A stretch of DNA of 64,000 nucleotides, from assembly GCF_029689925.1 (NCBI RefSeq), contig NZ_CP121445.1:430001-494000 (forward strand), read 5' to 3'. The translations under genes and the position numbers were made by a program. Positions 1 to 9,129 of the stretch are shown here, piece after piece. Under the pieces are notes generated by a model. It had not been told where the DNA came from, made no database searches, and was given only the letters and a program-made list of their open reading frames with translations. Origin of the DNA: Anaerocolumna sp. AGMB13025 (GTDB lineage Bacteria; Bacillota; Clostridia; Lachnospirales; Lachnospiraceae). Each line of letters opens with the position of its first letter. Position 1 is the first letter of the stretch.

Positions 1-1
1 T

Positions 2-547
2 GAGCTTAACAACTTACTGATTCCGATCATACCGTTGGAGCCTATTACTCAGGATTCTACCGACTTAAAATATTCTAAGAAGAATGAACTGATCCAAAAG
101 CTTAAAGAAGAAGCAATCAGTTTATATGAAGCGAAAGAAGCCGAATTCCCAGAGAAAGAACAGCTTAGGGAAATCGAGCGGGTTATCTTGTTAAAAGTAA
201 TCGATAGAAAGTGGATGGATCATATTGATGATATGGATCAGTTACGTCAGGGTATTGGTCTTCAGGCATATGGACAGAGAGATCCGTTAGTGGAATTTAA
301 GTTCATGGGCTTTGAGATGTTCGATGAAATGACGAATGCCATCCGTGAAGATACGGTAAAAGCCTTAATGCATGTCCGTATTGAACAGAATGTGGAAAGA
401 GAACAGGTTGCTAAAGAAACCGGCACCAATAAAGATGATTCCCTGCAGCAGGGACCCGTAAGACGTGTTGGTAAAAAAATTCAGCCCAATGATCCATGCC
501 CATGCGGAAGCGGTAAGAAATATAAATATTGCTGTGGAAGAAGCTAA
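2..547 (+). CDS. secA: SecA, preprotein translocase ATPase (3' end only)
   Basis: This is the C-terminal ~181 residues of SecA, the cytosolic ATPase motor that drives proteins through SecYEG. The frame is open from base 2, so the 5' part lies outside the window. The visible part covers the end of the helical scaffold/wing region (WMDHIDDMDQLRQGIGLQAYGQRDPLVEF is the well-known conserved stretch, here around bases 210-300), a short variable linker, and the zinc-binding SEC-C tail CPCGSGKKYKYCCG. The order secA-prfB is common in Firmicutes. Nothing is unusual in the part that can be seen. Confidence 0.97.
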   Translation, partial: ELNNLLIPIIPLEPITQDSTDLKYSKKNELIQKLKEEAISLYEAKEAEFPEKEQLREIERVILLKVIDRKWMDHIDDMDQLRQGIGLQAYGQRDPLVEFKFMGFEMFDEMTNAIREDTVKALMHVRIEQNVEREQVAKETGTNKDDSLQQGPVRRVGKKIQPNDPCPCGSGKKYKYCCGRS

Positions 548-600
548 GGGACGTTTGCTTTTTTATCATCCGGAATATAAGATAAAATAAATAATAAGCG

Positions 601-645
601 ATACAATTAAAACAATTAATTTTATATTAGTTGTTTTAATTGTAT
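601..645. terminator. 15-bp AT-rich inverted repeat after secA
   Basis: A perfect 15-bp inverted repeat (arms 601-615 and 631-645, ATACAATTAAAACAA and its complement) with a 15-base loop lies 54 bp after the secA stop. It is a plausible bidirectional, AT-only terminator, but it has no GC core, so termination strength is uncertain. The rest of 548-896 is very AT-rich and shows no gene. Confidence 0.45.
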
Positions 646-896
646 GTTTAATAATTTATTATATAATTAGTAAATAAAGAGACAAAAAATAATGAATTTA
701 ATGAGAAGTAATAAGTAATAAAATCTATTAGGTTAAAGAAAAGGAAAAGTAAAATTTAATAGATTTAGTGATACAAAATTTAGCAGATTAAAGAGAAATA
801 CAATTTAAAACAAAAAGGAAGTAAATAATAGCAGTAAAAAAGAAAAGTTAAAGGTTTAATGCAATAAAAAAATAGTTTTATGAAAGAGGTGAAATT

Positions 897-2010
897 GTGG
901 TTGAATTAGATCAGTTAAAATATACGCTTACTACCTACCAACAGCCATTAATCGAAGTGGGGGATTCACTTTGACCTGGGCAATAAATTAGAAAGAATTG
1001 ACATGATAGAGCATATCATGGAAGAACCTAATTTCTGGGATACAGCAGAAAAATCCCAGGGCTATGTCAAAGAACTTAAGAACTTAAAAGATATTGTTGA
1101 TGAATATAACTCCTTAAAACGGGAGTATGAAGACATTGAAACGTTGATTGAAATGGGATACGAAGAGAATGACTCATCTCTCATTTCTGAGATCCAAGAA
1201 GCCCTTGATAAGTTTACTCAGGATTTGGATGAACTGCGTCTAAATACCCTTTTATCTGAGGAATATGATAAGTATAATGCTATTTTGACTCTTCATGCCG
1301 GGGCAGGGGGTACGGAAAGCTGTGACTGGGCAAGTATGCTATTAAGGATGTATCAGAAGTGGGCGGATAAAAAAGGATATTCCACTGAAATACTCGACTT
1401 TTTAGATGGAGAGGAAGCTGGACTTAAATCAGTTACCATCCAGATTAACGGTCTGAATGCTTACGGTCACTTAAAATCGGAAAGAGGTGTACACCGTCTG
1501 GTTCGTATATCACCTTTTAATGCAGCCGGAAAAAGACAGACCTCTTTTGTATCCTGCGATGTCATGCCTGATATTGAGGAGGATACCGGTATTGAAATTG
1601 ATGAGGGGGATTTAAGGATTGATACCTTCCGTTCTAGTGGTGCCGGCGGTCAGCATGTCAATAAGACCTCTTCTGCTATCCGTATCACTCATTTACCAAC
1701 AGGTATCGTGGTACAGTGTCAGAATGAACGGTCCCAGTTTCAAAACAAAGATAAGGCAATGCAGATGTTAAAAGCAAAACTTTATCTGTTAAAGCAACAG
1801 GAAAATCAGGAAAAGGAATCCGGTATCCGGGGGGAAATGAAGGAAATCGGATGGGGAAGCCAGATCAGATCCTATGTTATGCAGCCCTATACCATGGTAA
1901 AAGATCATAGGACGAATGCAGAAATCGGGAATGCAGCCAGTGTGTTAGATGGTAATCTGGATCCCTTTATTAATGAATACTTAAAATGGTTAAGTATAAA
2001 TAAAAAATAA
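897..2010 (+). CDS. prfB: Peptide chain release factor 2, expressed by programmed +1 frameshift
   Basis: RF2 reads UGA and UAA stop codons and triggers peptide release. It is encoded in two frames. A 25-codon first frame starts at GTG 897 (RBS AAAGAGGTG just upstream) and ends at an in-frame TGA at 972-974. After a +1 shift, translation continues from GAC 973 to the stop at 2010, giving about 370 residues in all. In the full-length numbering the anticodon-like SPF tripeptide falls at 205-207 and the catalytic GGQ at 250-252, the same positions as in E. coli RF2. A start at ATG 1003 would remove the N-terminal helices, so the shifted reading is preferred. Neighbours are secA and cheW. Confidence 0.95.
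957..975 (+). promoter_or_regulatory. prfB +1 programmed frameshift site
   Basis: The slippery sequence CTTTGAC sits at 969-975, with the in-frame TGA at 972-974. A purine-rich Shine-Dalgarno-like GTGGGGG lies at 957-963. This is the classic RF2 autoregulatory arrangement: when RF2 is scarce the ribosome pauses at UGA and slips +1 on CUU. The spacing between the G-run and CTT is slightly longer than in E. coli. Confidence 0.93.
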
Positions 2011-2087
2011 GCTAATTTAGACAGCAGAGTGTAAGGATGTCATCACTTTGGCTGTATCACTGAAGGATGAAAGAAGGGGTACGAAAG

Positions 2088-2573
2088 ATGGAGACTAAAA
2101 TAAGCGTACAGACAACTCAAATGAAGCAGGTAATTTTTACTTTAGGTGAAGAAGAATTTGGATTGGATATTATGTTAGTAAATGCAATTGAAAAATATAC
2201 CGATTTAATTCCAATTCCCAATGCACCATCCTATATCCGTGGAATTATTAATCTTAGAGGGGATGTTATCCCGGTATTTTCCTTGCGGAAGAAGTTTGGA
2301 CTCGCCGATAAAGAAGCAGATGATAATACGAAATTAATCGTTACGAAATCAAACGGAATATTTCTGGCTTATGAAGTAGACGCGGTAAAAGAAATTTTGG
2401 AGATACCTGCTGAACATCTCAGTGAAACACCAGCCATTGTAAAGAGTATCCATACCTCCTATATTCAGTGTGTGGCAAATATAAACGGCAGAATGATACT
2501 TTTGTTGAATCACGATGGTATATTATCGGATAAAGAACAGGAAAATATTCAAAGTATCATGTCAAATCAATAA
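2088..2573 (+). CDS. cheW: CheW-type chemotaxis coupling protein
   Basis: A single CheW domain of 161 residues, the soluble adaptor that links chemoreceptors to the CheA kinase at the inner face of the membrane. Typical sequence features are the N-terminal FTLGEEEFGLDI strand, the IPNAPSYIRGIINLRGDVIP core and the late INGRMILLLN strand. I chose ATG 2088 because AAGGGG lies about 8 bp upstream. The in-frame ATG at 2067 has GG directly abutting it and poor spacing. It stands alone here, with no other chemotaxis gene in the window, so whether it serves motility or an alternative CheA-like system cannot be told. Confidence 0.9.
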   Translation: METKISVQTTQMKQVIFTLGEEEFGLDIMLVNAIEKYTDLIPIPNAPSYIRGIINLRGDVIPVFSLRKKFGLADKEADDNTKLIVTKSNGIFLAYEVDAVKEILEIPAEHLSETPAIVKSIHTSYIQCVANINGRMILLLNHDGILSDKEQENIQSIMSNQ

Positions 2574-3219
2574 GTGAAGCTTATTAAAGTAGGTTGTTGC
2601 AATATAATAAATTACTGAACCTGGATCTGATAGATTGGTTTTTCTTCTGGAATTTTGTTCCAAGCTGTGCTTGTAAAGGCTGTATTTTATTCTTTTAGTC
2701 TTTCATACGTGCTTCCTACAAACTTACAGGAGTATTAACCGCAATTCCCGGGCAATAGGTATTTATAATTTGCAGCGGCCTATTTTTTATTTCATAGAAA
2801 ATCCTCTTCACTTCCTGATAAATAAATAGTCTGCCAGGCAGGTGCATACTTCTTCGTAATAATTTTGTCAACTTGGCCGGTCATCTGCGGCGTGAGAAGG
2901 TGCCAAGGTACATTCCTATTTTTTTATCAATAAAGCTCCAGATATTGTTATAATATACTGTATAGAAATATACAAAAAAATGCATATTATGACGGCGGGT
3001 GACTGGAATTTCCATGGATTTTGTTGCTAAACTGAATAATATACGAAACTTTATTCAAAAAAATAGTTGCATTTTTAAGAAAAATATGATAAGATATCTT
3101 CCTGTGAAAGACATGTGTTTTTCCTGTACATACATATGAAAAACTAACAGTTTTTAGGAAGTTACTCCCTGCAAAAAGGGGTTTTAGTTAACCGAAAATA
3201 AGCGCATAGGAGAGCCGTT
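2574..3219. other. Long intergenic region cheW to ACT-domain gene
   Basis: 646 bp without a convincing ORF on either strand. Apart from the promoter at 3067-3095, the leader (3096-3219) can form a small hairpin CCCT-gcaaaa-AGGGG around 3167-3182. I see no T-box motif, S-box motif or other riboswitch signature that would connect it to the amino acid genes downstream. Confidence 0.4.
3067..3095 (+). promoter_or_regulatory. Sigma-A-type promoter for the ACT-domain gene and possibly hom
   Basis: TTGCAT (3067-3072) and TAAGAT (3090-3095) are separated by exactly 17 bp, with a TG dinucleotide upstream of the -10 (extended -10). A leader of about 120 nt follows before the ATG at 3220. Confidence 0.6.
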
Positions 3220-3660
3220 ATGGATGAAAGCAAGTATTTCATAGTTAAAAAAAAGGCCGTTCCGGAAGTCCTTCTAAAAGTAGTTGAAGCAAAAAGGCTG
3301 CTGGACTCAGAAAAAGTTTTTACAGTACAGGACGCTGCTGATATCGTTGGAATCAGCAGAAGTTCTTTCTATAAATATAAAGATGATATTTTCCCTTTTC
3401 ATGAAAATGCCCGAGGCAAAACTATAACATTTATGCTTCAGGTAGATGATAAACCAGGATTATTATCCTGCGTACTAAATTGTGTTGCCAAAAATGAAGC
3501 TAATATATTAACGATTCATCAAAGTATTCCGGTTAATGGTATCGCATCCTTAACCTTAAGTATTGAAATCCCGGGTCATATTGTTGACACCTCGGTAATA
3601 TTTGATGACATAGAAGCTTTAGAGGGTATTCACTATTTAAAAATATTAGCCAGAGAATAA
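3220..3660 (+). CDS. ACT-domain protein of the UPF0735/PheB-like family
   Basis: A 146-residue protein with an N-terminal helix-turn-helix-like segment (VQDAADIVGISRSSFYKYKDDIFPF, about residues 40-65) followed by an ACT domain (TFMLQVDDKPGLLSCVLNCVA onward). ACT domains bind amino acids and regulate amino acid enzymes. In Firmicutes this family is repeatedly found next to homoserine dehydrogenase or chorismate-pathway genes, and hom follows here after 146 bp. The likely role is amino-acid-responsive regulation, possibly at the DNA level given the HTH-like part, but no function is proven for the family. Start ATG 3220 is preceded by GGAGAG. Confidence 0.85.
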   Translation: MDESKYFIVKKKAVPEVLLKVVEAKRLLDSEKVFTVQDAADIVGISRSSFYKYKDDIFPFHENARGKTITFMLQVDDKPGLLSCVLNCVAKNEANILTIHQSIPVNGIASLTLSIEIPGHIVDTSVIFDDIEALEGIHYLKILARE

Positions 3661-3806
3661 GTAATCCGGCATAAACCTTAAAAGCCGGCAACACTGTACT
3701 AGGGTAAATAAGGGCATTAGGACTACTCCGATTTAGGACTTTAAAGCACAAAGGTAAAAGATGCCCAGGTAGGAATGAATTGATAGATATGCAGAAAGGA
3801 GCTTTT

Positions 3807-5024
3807 ATGGTTAATATAGCAGTATTAGGTTATGGCACAGTAGGATCAGGTGTTGTTGAAGTACTTAACGTAAATGGTGATAGTATCAGCAAGCGCTGCG
3901 GTCATGAAATTAACGTAAAATATGTTTTGGATTTAAGGGATTTCCCGGGGGATCCAATTCAGGATAAGATAGTCCACGATTATGCCACAATTATGAATGA
4001 TCCGGATGTAAAAATTATCGTAGAAGTAATGGGAGGAGTCGAACCTGCTTATACCTTTGTCAAAGAGGCGATTACAAAAGGCAAAAGTGTATGCACCTCC
4101 AATAAAGAATTAGTGGCGAAACACGGAGCTGAGCTATTAGAGCTTTCCAAACAAAAACGCGTAAACTTCTTATTTGAGGCTAGTGTCGGCGGCGGTATTC
4201 CTATTATCAGACCATTAAATCAATCCTTAACTGCAGATGAAATAGAAGAAATAACAGGCATTTTAAATGGTACCACAAATTATATCCTGACCAAAATGTC
4301 CGGTGAAGGCTCTGATTTTGATACCGTATTAAAAGAAGCGCAGCAGATGGGATATGCAGAACGCAATCCGGCAGCAGATATTGAAGGTTTTGATGCCTGC
4401 AGAAAAATTGCAATTTTATCTTCTCTGGCTTTTGGTATGCAGGTGGATTTTGAAGATATTTATACGGAAGGCATAACTAAAATAACGGATATGGATATTA
4501 AATACGCCAAGGCCATGGGAGCCAGCATAAAACTCTTAGGCACCAGCAAAAAAGAGCAGGATCATGTATATGCCATGGTTGCTCCAATGCTAATAAAGCC
4601 GACTCATCCTTTATTTAGCGTGAATGATGTATTTAATGGCATATTTGTAAGGGGCAACGTTATAGGCGATGTTATGTTTTATGGCAGCGGAGCAGGTAAA
4701 CTGCCTACAGCCAGTGCGGTTGTAGCAGATGTGGTAGATGCGGCTAAGCACATTGGCACCAATATTATGACTCTGTGGAGCAGCAAAAAATTAAAACTTT
4801 CCGATATGAAACATTCGAAACATAAATATTTTGTACGGTTAGCCGGTAATACAGATGAAATCAAAGAACAGGCAGCATTATTATTTGGTCAGGTAGAAGA
4901 AGTGAAAGTTTCTGATATCCCAGACGAATATGCCTTTATTACTCTGCTCATGAGTGAAGAAACTTATCAGGATAAGGCAGCTAAACTTGGTAACATCGTA
5001 AGTATGATCCGGGTAATGTTTTAA
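3807..5024 (+). CDS. hom: Homoserine dehydrogenase
   Basis: Converts aspartate-4-semialdehyde to homoserine with NAD(P)H, at the branch to threonine and methionine. The Rossmann motif GYGTVGSG is at the N-terminus, the catalytic domain carries the EGFDACRKIAILSSLAFG region, and a C-terminal ACT regulatory domain occupies roughly the last 80 residues, as in the ~400-430-residue Firmicutes enzymes. Start ATG 3807 has AGAAAGGAG 5 bp upstream; the longer TTG-initiated reading from 3780 has no such site. It lies with the ACT-domain gene upstream and the ApgM-like gene and lysC downstream in one direction, forming an aspartate-family block. Confidence 0.96.
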   Translation: MVNIAVLGYGTVGSGVVEVLNVNGDSISKRCGHEINVKYVLDLRDFPGDPIQDKIVHDYATIMNDPDVKIIVEVMGGVEPAYTFVKEAITKGKSVCTSNKELVAKHGAELLELSKQKRVNFLFEASVGGGIPIIRPLNQSLTADEIEEITGILNGTTNYILTKMSGEGSDFDTVLKEAQQMGYAERNPAADIEGFDACRKIAILSSLAFGMQVDFEDIYTEGITKITDMDIKYAKAMGASIKLLGTSKKEQDHVYAMVAPMLIKPTHPLFSVNDVFNGIFVRGNVIGDVMFYGSGAGKLPTASAVVADVVDAAKHIGTNIMTLWSSKKLKLSDMKHSKHKYFVRLAGNTDEIKEQAALLFGQVEEVKVSDIPDEYAFITLLMSEETYQDKAAKLGNIVSMIRVMF

Positions 5025-5087
5025 TCATTCTACAGAGTTTGATGCACCTTTTATGGCTGTCTGGGCAGTTATGCCTCGAATAAGTGA

Positions 5088-5114
5088 AAAGGAAACTGCA
5101 GGGCAGTTTTCTTT
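5088..5114 (+). terminator. Probable intrinsic terminator after hom
   Basis: A stem of about 12 bp (AAAGGAAACTGC against GCAGTTTTCTTT, one G-T pair) with a 3-base loop, running into a T-rich tract, 64 bp after the hom stop. Confidence 0.55.
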
Positions 5115-5213
5115 ATTAATATGATATTTTGCCTCTATGGTTTAATACTCATATTTCACTTGAACAGTTATTGCTATTTGTACAGTTGCAGAGAATGCAG
5201 ATAGGAGCCAAAA

Positions 5214-6446
5214 ATGAAATATATAATTATTCTGGGCGATGGTATGGCGGATGAACCAATTCAAGAACTAGGTGGAAAAACTCCTTTGGAATATGCTGTT
5301 ACTCCGACTATGGATCTGCTGGCTAAAAAGTCGGAAATCGGACTTTGCAGCACCATACCGGAGGGAATGAAGCCTGGCAGTGATACCGCTAATTTGTCTG
5401 TGTTAGGCTACAATCCAAAACAATATTATACGGGACGATCCCCCTTGGAAGCATTAAGCATCGGGGTGGATATGAAACCTACGGACATTGCCCTTCGGTG
5501 CAATATTGTTACGGTGTCCGACGACGAACTTCCTTACGAGGAGAAAACCATAATCGACCACAGTTCCAGCGAAATTTCAACAGAGGATGCGGCAGTTTTA
5601 CTGGAGGCTGTCAGAAAAGAACTGGAAACGGATACTTATAAATATTATGTAGGTACAAGCTACAGGCACCTTACCATATGGGATAAGGGTGAGGTTGTTG
5701 AGCTGACACCGCCACATGATATTTTAGGAAAAGTTATAGGCACATATTTACCGGAGGATGCATATCTGAAAGATATGATGAAAAAAAGCTACGATATATT
5801 AAATAACCATCCACTTAATATAGAAAGAGCGAAAAAAGGATTGAATAAAGCGAATTCCATCTGGTTCTGGGGAGCGGGGACAAGACCTGCTTTAACCTCC
5901 TTTGAAGAAAAGTTTCACAAAAAAGGTGCTATGGTTTCAGCAGTTGACTTATTAAAAGGCATTGCAGTGGGTGCTGGAATGAAAGTCGTGGAAGTGGAAG
6001 GGGCTGACGGAACCCTTCATACCAATTATGTCGGAAAAGCAATGGCCGGCGTAAAAGAATTACTTGAAAATTCTTATGATTTTGTATATATTCATATAGA
6101 AGCCCCTGATGAGATGGGTCATCAAGGGAGTATCCCGAATAAGATAAAAGCAGTAGAGTATTTAGATGAAAAAGTCATAAAAGTGGTAAAGGAACAGATG
6201 GATCTAAGCCAGGTTCCCTACCGGATGTTAATTATGCCGGATCATCCTACTCCGATTCATTGCCGTACTCATACAAGTGACCCGGTTCCATATATGCTCT
6301 ATGACAGCATGCTCAATATGAGCACGCTCATATTGAGCAAGAAAGAACTGGATGTCTCCCGGAGTTACAATGAAGCTTTTGCAAAACAAAGCGGGAATAT
6401 CGTAAATCATGGTTATGAAATAATTAATAAATTGTTTGAATATTGA
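5214..6446 (+). CDS. ApgM-family phosphoglycerate mutase-like protein, probable homoserine kinase substitute
   Basis: A 410-residue member of the alkaline-phosphatase superfamily, archaeal-type cofactor-independent phosphoglycerate mutase (ApgM) branch. Visible hallmarks are the metal-binding LGDGMAD at residues 7-13, the phospho-acceptor serine in GSDTAN (Ser56), and the C-terminal metal sites EAPDEMGHQG and MPDHPTPI. The family name implies 2-/3-phosphoglycerate interconversion. However, in many clostridia and Bacteroidetes that lack ThrB the gene sits between hom and lysC, as here, and comparative genomics has proposed that it phosphorylates homoserine. I infer that role here from context alone. 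An unusual 13-bp palindrome lies within the gene near its 3' end (6311-6338). Start ATG 5214 follows GATAGGAGCC. Confidence 0.85.
   Translation: MKYIIILGDGMADEPIQELGGKTPLEYAVTPTMDLLAKKSEIGLCSTIPEGMKPGSDTANLSVLGYNPKQYYTGRSPLEALSIGVDMKPTDIALRCNIVTVSDDELPYEEKTIIDHSSSEISTEDAAVLLEAVRKELETDTYKYYVGTSYRHLTIWDKGEVVELTPPHDILGKVIGTYLPEDAYLKDMMKKSYDILNNHPLNIERAKKGLNKANSIWFWGAGTRPALTSFEEKFHKKGAMVSAVDLLKGIAVGAGMKVVEVEGADGTLHTNYVGKAMAGVKELLENSYDFVYIHIEAPDEMGHQGSIPNKIKAVEYLDEKVIKVVKEQMDLSQVPYRMLIMPDHPTPIHCRTHTSDPVPYMLYDSMLNMSTLILSKKELDVSRSYNEAFAKQSGNIVNHGYEIINKLFEY
6311..6338. repeat. Perfect 13-bp inverted repeat inside the ApgM-like gene
   Basis: GCTCAATATGAGC (6311-6323), two bases, then its exact reverse complement GCTCATATTGAGC (6326-6338). 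Each arm is itself nearly palindromic. It encodes roughly SMLNMSTLILS, at a point where relatives, as I recall them, run directly from the TSDPVPY segment to the final helices. It looks like a small in-frame hairpin insertion. Confidence 0.8.
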
Positions 6447-6539
6447 TTCATACAAAAGTTAATTTAACAATTATAGCAATTTCTGGTCTGTGGGTTGTTT
6501 GCACAGATGCAAGTAAATAAGGAAAATAGGAGGCAGCGT

Positions 6540-7748
6540 ATGCTTATTGTTAAAAAGTTCGGTGGTACATCAGTAGCCGATAAGGAAAGAATTTTTAATG
6601 TTGCCAAAAGGATTATTGAGGATTATAAAAAAGGCAACGAGATTGTAGTAGTATTATCTGCTATGGGCAAACAGACCGACGTACTTTTAGCCCAGGCAAA
6701 AGAAATTAACCCTAGTGCATCAAAAAGGGAACTCGATATGTTACTAACAACCGGTGAACAGATTTCCGTAGCTTTAATGGCGATGGCGTTAGATTCTTTA
6801 GGAGTACCTGCCATATCTTTAAATGCATTCCAAGTGGCTATGCATACCACTTCTGTTTATGGTAATGCAAGGCTTAAGAGAATTGATTCCGAGAGAATCA
6901 GAAATGAACTTGCAGCGAAAAAGGTAGTCCTTATTACCGGGTTTCAGGGAATTAACAAATTTGATGATCTTACAACCCTTGGCCGCGGTGGTTCCGATAC
7001 AACAGCAGTAGCTCTTGCAGCGGCTTTAAACGCAGATGCTTGTGAAATATATACCGATGTCGACGGTGTATTTACAGCCGACCCAAGACTTGTACCAAAT
7101 GCTAAGAAGTTAGACGAAATAACGTACGATGAAATGTTAGAACTTGCTTCTTTAGGCGCAGGAGTGTTACACAACCGATCAGTTGAAATGGCTAAAAAAT
7201 ATGGAGTACAGTTAGTAGTGCGTTCTAGTTTAAATTTATCAGAAGGAACCGTAGTGAAGGAGGAAGTTAAAATGGAGAAAATGCTTATAAGCGGCGTTGC
7301 TGCCGATAAAAATACTGCCCGTATTGCAGTGATTGGATTAGAGGATCAACCTGGAGTAGCTTTCAAATTATTTAATCATCTGGCAAAATACAATATTAAT
7401 GTAGATATCATTCTTCAATCTGTCGGACGTGACGGTACCAAAGATATCAGCTTTACGGTGTCCGAAGACAGCCTTGACGAAGCAGTGGAAATCTTAGAAC
7501 GTCACAGATCCGGCAGCTTAAAATGTCAGAAGATTGATGTGGAGAAATCCGTTGCCAAAGTATCTATCGTCGGAGCCGGTATGATGTCCAATGCAGGAGT
7601 TGCAGCTAAGATGTTTGAAGCATTATATGACGTCGGTGTGAATATTAAGATGATTTCAACTTCCGAAATCAGGGTTACAGTTTTAATTGATGAGATTTAT
7701 GTGGAAAAGGCTATGAAAGCAGTTCATGATAAATTCAGCCTGTCGTAA
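6540..7748 (+). CDS. lysC: Aspartate kinase with tandem ACT domains
   Basis: Phosphorylates aspartate, the first step toward lysine, threonine and methionine. The amino acid kinase domain opens with VKKFGGTS and contains the GRGGSDTTAVALAAAL nucleotide/aspartate loop and YTDVDGVFTADP. Two ACT domains follow after about residue 250 and would give feedback control. At 402 residues it is a normal monofunctional aspartokinase. ATG 6540 is chosen because AGGAGG lies 6 bp upstream; upstream in-frame codons lack a site. Together with hom and the ApgM-like gene it makes a homoserine-producing cluster. Confidence 0.96.
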   Translation: MLIVKKFGGTSVADKERIFNVAKRIIEDYKKGNEIVVVLSAMGKQTDVLLAQAKEINPSASKRELDMLLTTGEQISVALMAMALDSLGVPAISLNAFQVAMHTTSVYGNARLKRIDSERIRNELAAKKVVLITGFQGINKFDDLTTLGRGGSDTTAVALAAALNADACEIYTDVDGVFTADPRLVPNAKKLDEITYDEMLELASLGAGVLHNRSVEMAKKYGVQLVVRSSLNLSEGTVVKEEVKMEKMLISGVAADKNTARIAVIGLEDQPGVAFKLFNHLAKYNINVDIILQSVGRDGTKDISFTVSEDSLDEAVEILERHRSGSLKCQKIDVEKSVAKVSIVGAGMMSNAGVAAKMFEALYDVGVNIKMISTSEIRVTVLIDEIYVEKAMKAVHDKFSLS

Positions 7749-8226
7749 TTTATGATCGGTATTTAGATGAAGGCAAATTATTAGAATGTTACATTTATGA
7801 ATCGAAATCGATAGATTGACTTAAGAATGAAATTCATATAATTAACTAGAGAGTTGAAGCAAATAATTGACTAGAGTAATTAACTCGAATGATTGATTAT
7901 ATTATGTTTTCTGCCATTGTATGAAATATTGGAAGGGCAGTGAAAAGTAAGAAATCAAGCCGGTGACTTTGAATATAGGTGGATGCACTTATAAACAAAG
8001 AAAACCGGCTTGATTTATGCTGAGTGCTGATTATAGGCTTGATTCATGCTGATTGTAGATTGTGGGATTAATTTATGAGGATCGCTGATATAGAATTATT
8101 TTATCCTGATTACAGATTATAGAATGGAATATGGTATATAAGGCTTCGTTTCTGTAACTGAATTCATGCAGGATACTACTTTTATAGAGGAAGAACGTAA
8201 AAAAATAGGAAATAGAGGGTTTATGA
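7749..8226. other. Intergenic region after lysC
   Basis: 478 bp without an ORF. It contains the inverted repeat at 7952-8016 and loosely repeated phrases around TTGATT/GATTATAGATT. No strong promoter was recognised for the hydrolase downstream. Confidence 0.35.
7952..8016. terminator. 13-bp inverted repeat AAATCAAGCCGGT, long loop
   Basis: Perfect 13-bp arms at 7952-7964 and 8004-8016 enclose a 39-base loop. The same core (ATCAAGCC) makes the arm of the compact terminator at 15275-15302, so this may be a degenerate or interrupted terminator of the same kind. Confidence 0.4.
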
Positions 8227-8868
8227 ATGAAAGTAAAAAAGATTAATAGCAGAAATATTATATTTACTTATCATATACCTGATGGATGGGATTTAAACCT
8301 CCATCTGATTATGGGGGACAAATATAATTATGTGATCGATACCGGTTTAGGATCATTAAGCATTGCACCAGTAATAGAGTATCTCAAGGACAGTGAGAAA
8401 CCCTTTCTGGTAATTAATACCCATCATCATTGGGATCATATCTGGGGAAATCATATGTTCCCTGACAGCCTGATTCTTTCGCATACCTTATGCAGGGATA
8501 GGATAGAGGAAAAGTGGGAGGATATGCTGTTAAAAAGCAAATATCTGTTTGGAGAAACCAAAAAACAGCTACCCAATCTAACTTTTGATAATGAACTATA
8601 TTTTGCTGAGGATAAGATTAGATTATTCTATACACCTGGACATACAAAGGATTCCATCAGCGTACTGGATGAAGCTGACAAGGTTTTAAACCTAGGAGAT
8701 AATATTGGAGATTCTATGGAGGAGCTTATCCCAAGTATAGAATGTGAAAAAGAGGAATATATGCAGACCTTGGCAAACTATAAGAAGCTGGATTTTGATT
8801 ATTGTATATCTGGCCATAATGTTGTTTTGGATAAAATGGTATTCGATCAGATTTTAAAGCTTCTTTGA
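8227..8868 (+). CDS. Metallo-beta-lactamase-fold hydrolase
   Basis: 213 residues with the metal-binding motif HHHWDH at residues 66-71 (HxHxDH), a later histidine in TPGHTKDSI, an aspartate in NLGDNIGD and the final histidine in ISGHNVVL: the complete dinuclear metal set of glyoxalase II-like hydrolases. The substrate cannot be predicted. It stands alone between lysC and a channel gene, with no obvious partner. AGAGGG lies shortly before the start, and an ATG 4 bp upstream is out of frame. Confidence 0.85.
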   Translation: MKVKKINSRNIIFTYHIPDGWDLNLHLIMGDKYNYVIDTGLGSLSIAPVIEYLKDSEKPFLVINTHHHWDHIWGNHMFPDSLILSHTLCRDRIEEKWEDMLLKSKYLFGETKKQLPNLTFDNELYFAEDKIRLFYTPGHTKDSISVLDEADKVLNLGDNIGDSMEELIPSIECEKEEYMQTLANYKKLDFDYCISGHNVVLDKMVFDQILKLL

Positions 8869-9129
8869 AAGGTTTCAAACTAACCTGATAATTTCTATCA
8901 TTTCTATTGTTTCTTGTAATTTACTATGTACTTTTAATTTTGTTGTGATATAATGTTTCGTGGTCTGACAAAGTAACCGGACAGATACAGGTAGAACAGG
9001 GGAAAGCTGCAATCATAAAAAAAGGGAAGGCAAGATAATTAAGATTTAATATACAAATAAGACGGATAATGTAAGACAAACAAGTCTAGAGACTAAAGAA
9101 TGTGAAAGAAAGTAAAAGAGAGTAAAAGG

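Noticed and set aside
3096..3219. T-box leader upstream of the ACT-domain/hom genes
   Set aside because: No T-box core sequence (AGGGTGGNACCGCG-like) and no matching specifier/terminator arrangement were found.
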